From Corynebacterium sp. HS2168-gen11 (lineage in GTDB: Bacteria > Actinomycetota > Actinomycetes > Mycobacteriales > Mycobacteriaceae): a stretch of DNA of 64,000 nt. Every line of letters begins with the position of its first letter. Positions within the stretch are counted from its first letter, which is position 1. A model generated the notes under the pieces. That model saw only the letters and a list, made by a program, of their open reading frames with translations. It made no database searches and had not been told where the DNA came from. Both the position numbers and the translations under genes were made by a program. Positions 1 to 8,472 of the stretch are shown here, one piece after another. The DNA lies in assembly GCF_024834075.1 (NCBI RefSeq), contig NZ_JANUXR010000007.1, positions 62,001-126,000 of the forward strand, given 5' to 3'.

Positions 1-895
1 GATTCGCGTTGGCGGCGATTTCATGCACGCACGCATGCTCTTGCTGCCGCTGTATACCGCTTTATTGCCGGTAAGCGTAATTGCTTTACGACGCCTCGTG
101 CAAAGCTCAATCATTACCACATTCGTGTTCGCCGCCGGCATGGTGTGGGCCGGATTTGTGGTGCATGGAGGGCACCCATATCAATTGCCTGCCGAAGGTG
201 AAGAACTCGATATTGTTGATGAGCGCATGTTCTGGCAACTTGCCACCTACCGCGATCAACCAACCTATTGGGCCGAAGATTTCCACACGGCTCGGAGCTT
301 GCGTGAGTTCTTGCCAGCGGTTGCCGCAGGCCATGCCCAGCACGATGCGCAGGTGGTGCAGTTCTTAGTCAGCGAAGATCCAATTGTATTTTCCTGGCGG
401 CCGGTACCGCGCACCCACGAAGCAACTGATTTAGCGCAGATGCCACTGAGCTTGACCATGATTAATCTTGGTATGACCAGCATGAATGCGCCACTGGATG
501 TGCGTGTGCTCGACACCATTGGCCTGGCGAATCCGCTCGCGGCACGTTCCCCACGACTGGAGAATGCCCGCGTTGGACATGACAAATTCTTGCCTCTTGA
601 GTGGCAGTTTGCAGATTCTGCGATGGCTATTGAAGATTTGCCAGACTGGGTGGATCCAGTTGTGACCAAGCAGGCACGAGCTGCGCTGTATAGCGAGGAA
701 TTGCAAGCACTGTTCGCCAGCTATCGCAGTCCACTGACCATGCAGCGCTTCTTTGACAATATTGTTTTTAGTCTGACTTCTGGCAGGACGTTGGAATTGC
801 ATGCCAATCCACGCGATTATGAGAACCTGCCGAAAGCTCAGGAGCAACGAATCTTTTGGCCGCAGGAGATTTCGGTAAGTCCGGATCGTCGATAA
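1..895 (+). CDS. aftB: Arabinofuranosyltransferase AftB, C-terminal part (cut by window edge)
   Basis: The reading frame is open from the first bases (codons start at base 2) to the stop at 893-895, so only the last ~298 residues are present. The visible start reads IRVGGDFMHARMLLLPLYTA, which resembles the GGDFMHGR region of AftB, the membrane GT-C enzyme that adds terminal beta-(1,2)-arabinofuranose to arabinogalactan from decaprenyl-phospho-arabinose. A hydrophobic segment follows, then a ~230-residue soluble, presumably extracytoplasmic, domain. The next genes are mycolyltransferases, the same order as aftB-cmt2-cop1 in C. glutamicum. Family recognition rests on this short motif plus context. 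The ATG at 23 is internal, not the true start. Confidence 0.82.
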   Translation, partial: IRVGGDFMHARMLLLPLYTALLPVSVIALRRLVQSSIITTFVFAAGMVWAGFVVHGGHPYQLPAEGEELDIVDERMFWQLATYRDQPTYWAEDFHTARSLREFLPAVAAGHAQHDAQVVQFLVSEDPIVFSWRPVPRTHEATDLAQMPLSLTMINLGMTSMNAPLDVRVLDTIGLANPLAARSPRLENARVGHDKFLPLEWQFADSAMAIEDLPDWVDPVVTKQARAALYSEELQALFASYRSPLTMQRFFDNIVFSLTSGRTLELHANPRDYENLPKAQEQRIFWPQEISVSPDRR

Positions 896-1058
896 GCGGA
901 AAAATTCTGAAAAAATTCCGTCTTTGATATCAATTTGTAATATAATGGGCGGTTATGGATACAGCATCCATGTGAGGCTCGTGTAGCCAGGCGTTGCGAC
1001 GCACACGCTGAAGTCGTGAGGCCGCGATGATCCATCGAATGCGAAAAGGACAACACTC

Positions 1059-2075
1059 TTGGGTATTTTTTCTACTGTTATGAAGAAAGTGACGGCATCA
1101 GTCGTTGCCGTGGCCACCGCAGGAGCATTGGCCATCGCAGGTCAAGGCATTGCGCACGCGGGTAATCGTGACTGGTTGCGCCCTGATGCAACTGGTAGCT
1201 GTGAATGGGACGCTGCGGCTTACTGGGTGCAACGTTGTGACGTGTATTCGCCATCAAATGGGCGCACGATGACAGTGCAAATCCAGCCAGCTGCGCGCGG
1301 CGGTAACGCCGGTTTTTACCTTCTCGACGGTGCACGCGCCTTAGACACCCACAGTGCGTGGACACACGATGCAAACGCACCGGCATTATATGTAGACCAC
1401 AACCTCACTCTGGTGATGCCAGTTGGTGGTAAAGGTTCCTTCTATATGGACTGGGTTGCACCAGCGCCATATAACGGCACGGGTCCTGTGTTTAAGTGGG
1501 AAACCTTCCTTACACAAGAACTGCCAGTATATTTAGAGCGACACTTCGGAGTTTCCCGCTCGAATAACTCAATTGCTGGTCTGTCGATGGGCGGTACCGC
1601 CGCACTGAACCTCGCAGCTCGTCACCCTGAGCAATTCCACCAAGTGCTCAGCTGGTCCGGTTATCCAGCCATGACTCTGCCAGGCATGCATACCATGCTA
1701 CGTCTGGCAATGCTCGACGTTGCAGGCTTTAATATCAACTCCATGTACGGCACAATTTTCAGTGCATACCGCTTCCAAAACGATCCACTATGGAATATGT
1801 CAGGGCTGCGCAATACTGATGTCTACGTTTCAGCGTCATCAGGATTCTGGTCCGATTATGACATTCAAACCCAAGCGCTGGGCCACCGCATCAACGGCTC
1901 CATTTTGGAATCGATCAGCATGTACACCACCACCGTGTGGGAGATCAAAGCACGCGCCCAAGGTGTGAATGTCACAGTGGATTATCCACTCTTTGGTATT
2001 CATAACTGGGAAGAATGGCGGCAGCAGTTAGAGAAGACGAAAGGGCGGGTGCTCACGCGGATGAATGCGTGGTAA
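1059..2075 (+). CDS. cmt2: Trehalose mycolyltransferase (antigen 85 family)
   Basis: Secreted alpha/beta-hydrolase that moves mycolyl groups between trehalose monomycolate, trehalose and arabinogalactan in the cell wall. The 338-residue product has an N-terminal signal sequence ending near ...GQGIAHA (residue ~34). The nucleophile elbow GLSMGG puts Ser at 176; Glu284 (in ILESISMYT) and His315 (GIHNWEEW) complete the Ag85-type triad. The TTG start at 1059 is preferred over the ATG at 1080 because AAAGGA lies 8 nt upstream of it. No C-terminal LGFP repeats are present. It sits between aftB and the LGFP-bearing paralogue, as cmt2 does in C. glutamicum. A T-run hairpin lies 160 bp downstream. Confidence 0.93.
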   Translation: MGIFSTVMKKVTASVVAVATAGALAIAGQGIAHAGNRDWLRPDATGSCEWDAAAYWVQRCDVYSPSNGRTMTVQIQPAARGGNAGFYLLDGARALDTHSAWTHDANAPALYVDHNLTLVMPVGGKGSFYMDWVAPAPYNGTGPVFKWETFLTQELPVYLERHFGVSRSNNSIAGLSMGGTAALNLAARHPEQFHQVLSWSGYPAMTLPGMHTMLRLAMLDVAGFNINSMYGTIFSAYRFQNDPLWNMSGLRNTDVYVSASSGFWSDYDIQTQALGHRINGSILESISMYTTTVWEIKARAQGVNVTVDYPLFGIHNWEEWRQQLEKTKGRVLTRMNAW

Positions 2076-2236
2076 CCCTATTAAGGAAATTAGGGTGAAT
2101 GCACAGTTCGTGGCGGTGCGTTGATTGGCCGTCACGCGGCGATGAGAGACTCATCTTTCGGCAGTAGCCTTACACCTGTCGCGCTGCAGCAATGCCTTTC
2201 AGACCTGTAGCGCAGGAATGTGGGTGCGAAATATTG

Positions 2237-2279
2237 AATAACCTTAACGAGCCTCATGCTGGTTAAGGTTATTTTTTTG
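2237..2279 (+). terminator. Rho-independent terminator after cmt2
   Basis: Perfect 12-bp stem AATAACCTTAAC / GTTAAGGTTATT (2237-2248, 2262-2273), 13-nt loop, and a run of T residues to 2278. It lies ~160 bp after the stop; between them is a second small inverted pair ACCCTA / TAGGGT around 2075-2096. Confidence 0.85.
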
Positions 2280-2721
2280 AACATGATGCACCGAGGCTAG
2301 CAGCTTGGAGATAAAGCGTATGTGGGGCTGAGAGCACAGACAGCCAAGGCCTTGGTGGGTGATGGCGAATGTGCGCACCACCATCGCGTCGAGAAGCATG
2401 GGTGCGACTTTGTGCCATGCTGTGAGCAAAGTGGCGGGCGATGACTCTGCAATATCAGAGTTATTGGAAGGTATCACTGTGGTTTTTGTGGTATTTGAAA
2501 TTTTAAGTGAGAAAAGTTGCCACGTGTGGTGTGTCTTGAGCAAAAACTCTCAAGTTGAACTTAAGCTAGAGGTGTCTATTTTTAATTGCACATTTGTACC
2601 CACATACTGATGTGCAAGCGATAAGGCCTGCAGCTGTTTGCCGGAAGAGGGGAACTTTCGGGAAAGGCTTTGTTCGCTGTGCCTGATTGTTATCTCTCTC
2701 GAAATAAGGAACTTAATTTCT
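2280..2721. other. Intergenic region upstream of cop1
   Basis: No convincing gene. Two short ORFs on opposite strands overlap here, but neither has a good ribosome binding site nor a recognisable product. A possible promoter for cop1 is TTGAAC (2555-2560), 16-nt spacer, TATTTT (2577-2582). The rest is unassigned leader sequence. Confidence 0.4.
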
Positions 2722-4647
2722 ATGCGCGACACCGCATCACGCTCCAAGCGTCGTTCCCACTGGCTCGCAGCTATCCCGGTAGCACTGGGCCTAGGCTTTG
2801 CGACGATTATTCCAGCGACGACCTTTGCTCAATCATCAGGATCTTCCTTTTTGGGTCTGACCGACTACCTCGACACCAATGGTGCAGAGCGCACGCCACT
2901 GCGCGTGGACGAAACTCCAAATATTCAAGGCCTGCCAGAAGGCGTTTCTGTGCAGCGCGTGCGTTGGATTACGGAGCGTCGTATTGAACTGCAAATCCAC
3001 TCCGTAGTTATGCCTCGTGAATTGGTGAAGGTGCAGATTTTGCTGGCTCGCGATTGGCATTCACAGCCAGGTCGTACCTTCCCAGAAGTATGGGCGCTCG
3101 ATGGTTTGCGCGCTACTGATGTAGAGTCCGGCTGGACCAGTGAAACCAATATTGAGCAGCTGTTTGCTGATAAGAACGTCAATGTGGTGCTGCCGATTGG
3201 CGGCCAGTCCTCGTTCTATTCGGACTGGTTGCAAGAAAATAATGGTAAGCACTACATGTGGGAATCCTTCTTAATGAAGGAACTGATCCCAATCCTTAAT
3301 AAGGGATATCGTTCCAACGGCAACCGCGCAGTCCTCGGCCTTTCCATGGGCGGCACCGCCGCAATCAACCTGGCAGAGCGCTTCCCAGATCGTTTCGCGT
3401 TCGCTGGTTCCTTCTCTGGTTACTTAGATACCACCAGTGTTGGCATGCCTGATTCCATTCGCGTTGCGCAAAAGGATGCTGGCGGTTATGATACCGAAGC
3501 GATGTGGGGTCCAGTGGGCTCGCAAGAGTGGATTGATCATGATCCAAAGCTTGGCGTGGAAGCCCTGCGCGGCAAGACCGTTTATGTTTCGGCAGGCTCA
3601 GGCCGCGATGATTTCGGCCAGCCTGGTTCAGTTGCGAAGAACCCTGCAAATACCGCTGGTATTGGTTTGGAAGTTATTTCGCGTATGACCACTCAGACCT
3701 TCCTTGATCATGCAAAGCGTGGCGGCGTTGATGTTATTGCTGTGTTCCGTCCATCTGGTGTGCATGACTGGCCATATTGGCAGTTCGAATTGGGGCAAGC
3801 ATGGCCGCATATTGCAACGGCTTTGAAGCTTGATCCAGCTGATCGCGGCGCTGATTGTACGCCAATTGGGGCAATTGCACAGGCAACTGCGAGCGGTTCG
3901 ATTGGTACCTGCCTGAATAATGAGTATGACGTTCCAGGCGGTAAGGCTGAAGATTTCAGCAATGGTCGCGCATTCTGGTCGCCTGAAACCGGTGCTTTTG
4001 CACTCGGTGGTGCAATTAATGCGCACTATGCTGAGGTTGGCGGTCCAGGTTCTTGGTTGGGCTTCCCACTTGGGACTGAGCGTCCGATTGTCAATGGTGG
4101 TCGTTATGTGGCCTTCCAGAATGGCAATATTTACTGGCATCCAAAACTTGGCGCATATGCGGTACCACGGGATTTGGTGGAAAAGTGGGGCGAACTGAAG
4201 TGGGAAAACGGTGACCTCGGCTATCCGGTAGAAACCGCGGCGAAGATCGGTGAAGGTTATGTGCAAAAGTTCGAGCACGGTTATGTGGTGCGTCGCCCAG
4301 ATAATAAGAATCACTGGGTACGCGGCGCAATTGCAGCAAAATACACCGAGCTGAATACTGCCGCTTCACCACTTGGCTTCCCAACCTCTGATGAAATACT
4401 GCTGCCAGGTGGCGCGTTCCAGAAGTTCGATAATGGTTCGATTTACTGGTCGCCAGCAACCGGTGCACATGTGATCTATAAGGGCTTGATTTTCGACGCC
4501 TGGGGCCAAGCCTCCTATGAGCGCGGTGCGTATGGGTATCCAACCAGTGACCAAACAATCGTGCCAAACAGTGGGGAATATGTAACCTTCCAACATGGCA
4601 AGATCAGTATGGTTGATGGTGCTGTTCGTGAGGAGAAGAACTCGTGA
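2722..4647 (+). CDS. cop1: Mycolyltransferase with C-terminal LGFP repeats (PS1/Cop1 type)
   Basis: Large corynebacterial mycolyltransferase (641 residues) that transfers corynomycolate to trehalose and arabinogalactan outside the membrane. Start at ATG 2722 (MRDTASRSKRR) is chosen because AAGGA lies 11 nt upstream and a signal peptide ending at TTFAQ follows directly; the frame is open further upstream. The esterase domain holds GLSMGG (Ser208), Glu317 (GLEVISRM) and His348 (GVHDW). From about residue 404 to the end there are about four LGFP-type repeats (WLGFPLG, LGYPVE, PLGFPTS, YGYPTS), which in this family tether the protein to the wall. The stop overlaps the next start (GTGA), so the two genes are translationally coupled. 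Confidence 0.93.
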   Translation: MRDTASRSKRRSHWLAAIPVALGLGFATIIPATTFAQSSGSSFLGLTDYLDTNGAERTPLRVDETPNIQGLPEGVSVQRVRWITERRIELQIHSVVMPRELVKVQILLARDWHSQPGRTFPEVWALDGLRATDVESGWTSETNIEQLFADKNVNVVLPIGGQSSFYSDWLQENNGKHYMWESFLMKELIPILNKGYRSNGNRAVLGLSMGGTAAINLAERFPDRFAFAGSFSGYLDTTSVGMPDSIRVAQKDAGGYDTEAMWGPVGSQEWIDHDPKLGVEALRGKTVYVSAGSGRDDFGQPGSVAKNPANTAGIGLEVISRMTTQTFLDHAKRGGVDVIAVFRPSGVHDWPYWQFELGQAWPHIATALKLDPADRGADCTPIGAIAQATASGSIGTCLNNEYDVPGGKAEDFSNGRAFWSPETGAFALGGAINAHYAEVGGPGSWLGFPLGTERPIVNGGRYVAFQNGNIYWHPKLGAYAVPRDLVEKWGELKWENGDLGYPVETAAKIGEGYVQKFEHGYVVRRPDNKNHWVRGAIAAKYTELNTAASPLGFPTSDEILLPGGAFQKFDNGSIYWSPATGAHVIYKGLIFDAWGQASYERGAYGYPTSDQTIVPNSGEYVTFQHGKISMVDGAVREEKNS

Positions 4648-5129
4648 AACGAGTTGCAACGGCGTTGATCATCACAACCGCAGCAACTGCGTTGGTTTCC
4701 TGCGGCAGTTCTACTGTGACTGATGAGCAGGTACATAAAACCATTGCGCCGATTACTCGCGCGGCGGCTCCGAAAAGCACCACAACGGAGCCAACAAGTA
4801 GTGCTGCTGCTCCAACGTCGCAGGCCAGCGAATCGGTTGCGCCCGGCGTCGATCAGCCTGCGAAACGAGTGGAATCAATTCCTTCACTACTACCTGCGGA
4901 ACTTTCTGAGAAGGACCGCCGTTATCTAGAGGAATTAACAAAAGCCGGAATTGACACCGAAGGTATCGAAAATCAAATGATTGGTTCTGCACAGGTTGTC
5001 TGTGGCGATACCTTCCCGGCAGCAGTTCAAGCAGTTGCTGGTCAACTTATTGAGCAGCAACGAACTACGTTGCCGGTGGAACAAGTAGCACAGCTACTGG
5101 AACAAGCCGCGCGGAATCACTACTGCTAA
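4644..5129 (+). CDS. Small secreted lipoprotein, DUF732-like
   Basis: A 161-residue product starting with GTG at 4644, overlapping the cop1 stop by 4 bp, with AGGAG at 4631-4635. The N-terminus is a lipoprotein signal with lipobox L-V-S-C (Cys at ~20), then a Thr/Ala/Ser/Pro-rich linker (residues ~30-75), then a helical domain of ~70 residues with two cysteines (VVCGD and the final HYC). This arrangement fits the mycobacterial/corynebacterial DUF732 family, whose function is unknown. A protein of this kind sits between cop1 and the cutinase gene in C. glutamicum as well, suggesting a role in envelope assembly, but this is only inferred from position. Confidence 0.8.
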   Translation: MKRVATALIITTAATALVSCGSSTVTDEQVHKTIAPITRAAAPKSTTTEPTSSAAAPTSQASESVAPGVDQPAKRVESIPSLLPAELSEKDRRYLEELTKAGIDTEGIENQMIGSAQVVCGDTFPAAVQAVAGQLIEQQRTTLPVEQVAQLLEQAARNHYC

Positions 5130-5135
5130 GGATTT

Positions 5136-6047
5136 ATGAAAAAAGCACTCACCGCCATTGCCGCATTGGTTGTTGTTCTTGTGATTGGACAAGGCGTCTT
5201 GCAATGGGTTCAACAGGGAAATATGTCTGGCGAAGGCTTGTTGCCGGCGCCGGAACCAGAAATTGTGCAGCCAGCACATTGTCCAAATGTTGAACTGATT
5301 GCGGCTCCTGGGACGTGGGAATCTTCGATTGATGATGATCCATTTGCCCCGCATACCAGGGATAATGCCTTGCTCTTGCAAGTCACCCAGCCGATTCGAG
5401 AGCGTTTTAATGAGCATGATCTCAAAGTATGGACCTTGCCCTATAGTGCGCAGTTTAAAAATGTCAATGCTTTGGAACAGCTCAGCTATGACGATTCGAG
5501 AAACGAGGGCGCACAACGCCTGGAGCAAGAATTGCGCGAGGTGCATGCCGAATGTCCGCTGACTGACTTCATACTTGTCGGATTTTCACAAGGCGCTGTG
5601 ATTGTGGGTGATCTTGCCAATGAGATCGGTACTGGAAAGTTGGATATTCCGGAGGAACGGATCAGAGGTGTCGCTCTGATTGCAGATGGTCGCCGGGAGC
5701 CTGGTGTGGGCCAGGCTATCGGTACCCCAATTGGTGGCGTTGGCGCTGAAATTGCCTTGGCGCCACTGAGTTTCGTGATCCAAGCAGTTGTGCCGGGTGC
5801 GTCGATGCGCGGACCGCGTGAGGGCGGATTTGGAACCCTACACGATCGAGTCATGGATATTTGCGCACCAAATGATTCAATTTGCGATGCACCAAATAAT
5901 GTTAGCAATGCGCTGGGTCGTGCTGAAGCGCTTATTACCGCCAATGGCGTGCATGCTCAGTATGCAACCAATCCGGATGTTATTCCAGGGACGACGGCTA
6001 CGGCGTGGGTTTTGCAATGGGCAACTGATCTGACCGCTGCAGGCTAA
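5136..6047 (+). CDS. Cutinase-family serine esterase, Culp6/Rv3802c-like
   Basis: A 303-residue membrane-anchored hydrolase: one N-terminal hydrophobic segment (residues ~4-24) followed by a cutinase domain. The nucleophile motif GFSQGA places Ser151, Asp247 lies in the PNDSIC motif, and His273 (GVHAQY) completes the triad. Cys49/Cys140 and Cys243/Cys250 could form the two family disulfides. The M. tuberculosis counterpart beside fadD32-pks13 (Rv3802c) has phospholipase/thioesterase activity and is essential for envelope lipids; the substrate here is not known. It starts 6 bp after the DUF732 gene and is the last gene before a terminator. Confidence 0.88.
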   Translation: MKKALTAIAALVVVLVIGQGVLQWVQQGNMSGEGLLPAPEPEIVQPAHCPNVELIAAPGTWESSIDDDPFAPHTRDNALLLQVTQPIRERFNEHDLKVWTLPYSAQFKNVNALEQLSYDDSRNEGAQRLEQELREVHAECPLTDFILVGFSQGAVIVGDLANEIGTGKLDIPEERIRGVALIADGRREPGVGQAIGTPIGGVGAEIALAPLSFVIQAVVPGASMRGPREGGFGTLHDRVMDICAPNDSICDAPNNVSNALGRAEALITANGVHAQYATNPDVIPGTTATAWVLQWATDLTAAG

Positions 6048-6059
6048 CGAATGCGTTCA

Positions 6060-6102
6060 AACCGCAGATTCTTAAGAGATAGCATTTGAACTGCGGTTTT
6101 TA
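6060..6102 (+). terminator. Terminator after the cutinase gene
   Basis: Stem AACCGCAG / CTGCGGTT (6060-6067, 6091-6098) followed by TTTT. The loop is long (23 nt) and contains a second potential pair (TTCAA/TTGAA). It separates the cmt/cop1 group from fadD32; the ~200 bp that follow are AT-rich and presumably carry the fadD32 promoter. Confidence 0.72.
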
Positions 6103-6299
6103 TGTCTTTGCCAAGAGCTTAAAGAAAATATATTCTTATACAAAACTATTTTTGCGAAAAACGTAATACTTCACCGTCTTACTAACGATGTAGTAGATAA
6201 CGCACTTAAACGTAGCAAGCAGTTGTACTGGTTAAAATATATACCATTGGCGCCGGTGACTATTGCTGCCTGACTTTTAACCATTCTGGAGGAACACCT

Positions 6300-8147
6300 A
6301 TGGATCTACATGCCGTCATCGGCCAATTTTTCAACGAAAAGGGTGAAATTGTTTTACGCCCTGAACTCACATTGGCTGGTATGTGCGAAGTGCTCTACCA
6401 GGCCGAAGCAGCAGCAGGAACCACTGATCGCACCTGCTTGAAGTTCTGGGACTATGCAGCAGCCCGCGAAGGTGAAGTGCGCAGCTTCACCCGCAAAGAA
6501 ATCAATACCCGTATTAAGGCCGTTGCAGCGCGTCTCCAACAGATTGGCACCATTGGTGACCGCGTTGTCATTCTTGCCAATAACTCACCAGAATATATTT
6601 TCTCCATGCTCGGCGCCTTGTATGCAGGCATGGTCCCAATTCCGCTTTATGATCCAAACGAACCAGGACACGCTGATCACCTCAAAGCGGTGATTGGTGA
6701 CTCCGAGCCAAAAGTTGTGCTGACCAATAGCACCTCGGCTGCAGCAGTTCGCGCATTTTTCGCGCATCTGCCAGGCTCCCAGCGCCCACGCATTTTAGCG
6801 GTGGACGCATTGCCAGATTCCCTGGCAACCAGTTTTGTCAATCCACTGCAAACCGAAGCAGCACAGCAATTACTGGCAACCAGCAAGATCTCCCCAGTCG
6901 AGATGACCGCATTTTTGCAGTATACCTCCGGTTCCACCCGCACCCCAGCTGGTGTGGTACTCACCAACCGCTCGATTCTGACCAATGTCTTGCAAATTTT
7001 TGTTGCCACAAAGCTGAAGAATCCTTTGCGATTGGTGTCATGGTTGCCACTCCACCACGATATGGGCATTATCTTGGCGATGTTTATGATCATCTTGGGA
7101 CTAGACATGGAGTTTATGGCGCCTCGTGATTTCATTCAGCAACCATCTCGCTGGATTCAACAAATCCGTCGTCGCAGCGAAAGCGACGTTAATGTGTATA
7201 CCGTTGTGCCAAACTTCGCGCTCGAACTGGCAGCACGTTACGGTAAACCAAATGATGATCGCGGCATTGATTTGAGCAATCTCGACGGATTGATCATAGG
7301 TTCTGAACCGGTGACCGAAAAAGCTCTTGAAGCCTTCTTGGGTGCCTTTGGTGAGTACAATTTTGATCCAAGCGTGATTCGACCATCCTATGGTCTGGCA
7401 GAAGCATCCTTACTGGTGACCACCCCACAAACGGATCGTCGCCCACTGATTACTCATTTTGATCGCGATGCGTTGGCAGAAGGCAAAGCCGTTGTCGTAG
7501 AAAAAGGCCAACACTCAGTGGCCTTTGCGTCCTGCGGGCAAGTAGTGCGACCACAATTTGCCACCATTGTGGATCCAGAAACTCGCGCAGAGCTACCAGA
7601 CGGTGTCGTTGGTGAACTGTGGTGCCACGGCGATAATATGGCAGCCGGCTACCTGGATCGACCAGCCGATACTCAAGAAACCTTCCGCAACACTTTGGGT
7701 GAGCGTCTTGCAGAAGGCTCCCGCGTAGTAGGTGCGCCAGATGATGATAAGTGGATGGCAACCGGTGACCTTGCGGTGATTCTTGATGGTGAAACATATA
7801 TCACAGGACGCCTGAAGGATCTCATCATTATCGCGGGTAGAAACCACTATCCGCAGGATATTGAGTTCACTGTCGATCTAGCTTCTGAACATGTGCGCCC
7901 GGCTGCTGTCGCCGCATTTGCGATTCCAGGCGACGACGTCGAAAAGCTCATTATCCTTGCAGAGCGTGACCTAGAAGCCACCCCGGCAGGCGATGCGCAG
8001 GCAATTGAGCAGATTCGTGCTGCAGTGGTTGCCGAACATGGTGTGGTACCAGCAGATATTCAAATTCTGGCGCCAGATGAAATCGCGCGTTCCTCGGCCG
8101 GCAAGATTGCGCGCCGAGTAAATAAGAAGCGCTACTTGGAGCAGTAA
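6300..8147 (+). CDS. fadD32: Long-chain fatty-acyl-AMP ligase FadD32
   Basis: Activates the long meromycolate-type fatty acid as an acyl-adenylate and loads it on the N-terminal ACP of Pks13. The 615-residue sequence has the adenylation motifs in order: YTSGSTRTPAGV (~208-219), LHHDMG (251-256), YGLAEASL, TGDLAV, GRLKDLIIIAGRNHYPQD and a C-terminal SSAGKIARR with the catalytic lysine. ATG at 6300 has TGGAGGA 7 nt upstream. It is followed by pks13 and accD3, the standard mycolate condensation cluster, and its codon use is that of a well-expressed gene. Confidence 0.96.
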   Translation: MDLHAVIGQFFNEKGEIVLRPELTLAGMCEVLYQAEAAAGTTDRTCLKFWDYAAAREGEVRSFTRKEINTRIKAVAARLQQIGTIGDRVVILANNSPEYIFSMLGALYAGMVPIPLYDPNEPGHADHLKAVIGDSEPKVVLTNSTSAAAVRAFFAHLPGSQRPRILAVDALPDSLATSFVNPLQTEAAQQLLATSKISPVEMTAFLQYTSGSTRTPAGVVLTNRSILTNVLQIFVATKLKNPLRLVSWLPLHHDMGIILAMFMIILGLDMEFMAPRDFIQQPSRWIQQIRRRSESDVNVYTVVPNFALELAARYGKPNDDRGIDLSNLDGLIIGSEPVTEKALEAFLGAFGEYNFDPSVIRPSYGLAEASLLVTTPQTDRRPLITHFDRDALAEGKAVVVEKGQHSVAFASCGQVVRPQFATIVDPETRAELPDGVVGELWCHGDNMAAGYLDRPADTQETFRNTLGERLAEGSRVVGAPDDDKWMATGDLAVILDGETYITGRLKDLIIIAGRNHYPQDIEFTVDLASEHVRPAAVAAFAIPGDDVEKLIILAERDLEATPAGDAQAIEQIRAAVVAEHGVVPADIQILAPDEIARSSAGKIARRVNKKRYLEQ

Positions 8148-8156
8148 TTTCCACAA

Positions 8157-8200
8157 ACACCAACGTGCACAGGAGGGAGACTTTCTGTGCACGTTGGTGT
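8157..8200 (+). terminator. 16-bp perfect inverted repeat after fadD32
   Basis: Arms ACACCAACGTGCACAG (8157-8172) and its exact complement at 8185-8200 with a 12-nt loop, 10 bp after the fadD32 stop. No long T-run follows, so it may attenuate rather than fully stop transcription into pks13, or act as an mRNA-end stabiliser. Confidence 0.6.
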
Positions 8201-8472
8201 TGGAGGCCCAGGTTTTACGACGTGAATTGGGTGGACGGTTGGCGTCGTCAAGCAAGCGAAGGCCGGAGATTATGCGATAAGTGTTAATTCTCACGTGAGT
8301 GTTACGTTTGTGACGCCTGTGGCGATATAGAATAGGAAAGTCAAAGAAAGTATTGTAGGTTCGCTGTCGTCTGTCTCGACGGTCAGAGGGCACTGCATGC
8401 CGAATCTGCGCAGGACCAGTGAGAATACGTCACACGCGACTGGGCAACGATGAAATAAAGGTAGCCGAATTC
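8201..8472. other. fadD32-pks13 intergenic region
   Basis: No gene seen. It holds one copy of the 12-mer GCTTNWCGACGC on the - strand (8242-8253). A separate pks13 promoter is likely here because of the hairpin before it, but I cannot point to convincing -35/-10 boxes. Confidence 0.4.

Noticed and set aside
2244..2610. Short opposing frames between cmt2 and cop1
   Set aside because: No SD, no hydrophobic or conserved pattern; one begins inside the cmt2 terminator.
3628..4314. 228-codon - strand frame within cop1
   Set aside because: Lies wholly in the LGFP repeat region of a clear gene, reading as a composition shadow; no SD, no recognisable domain.
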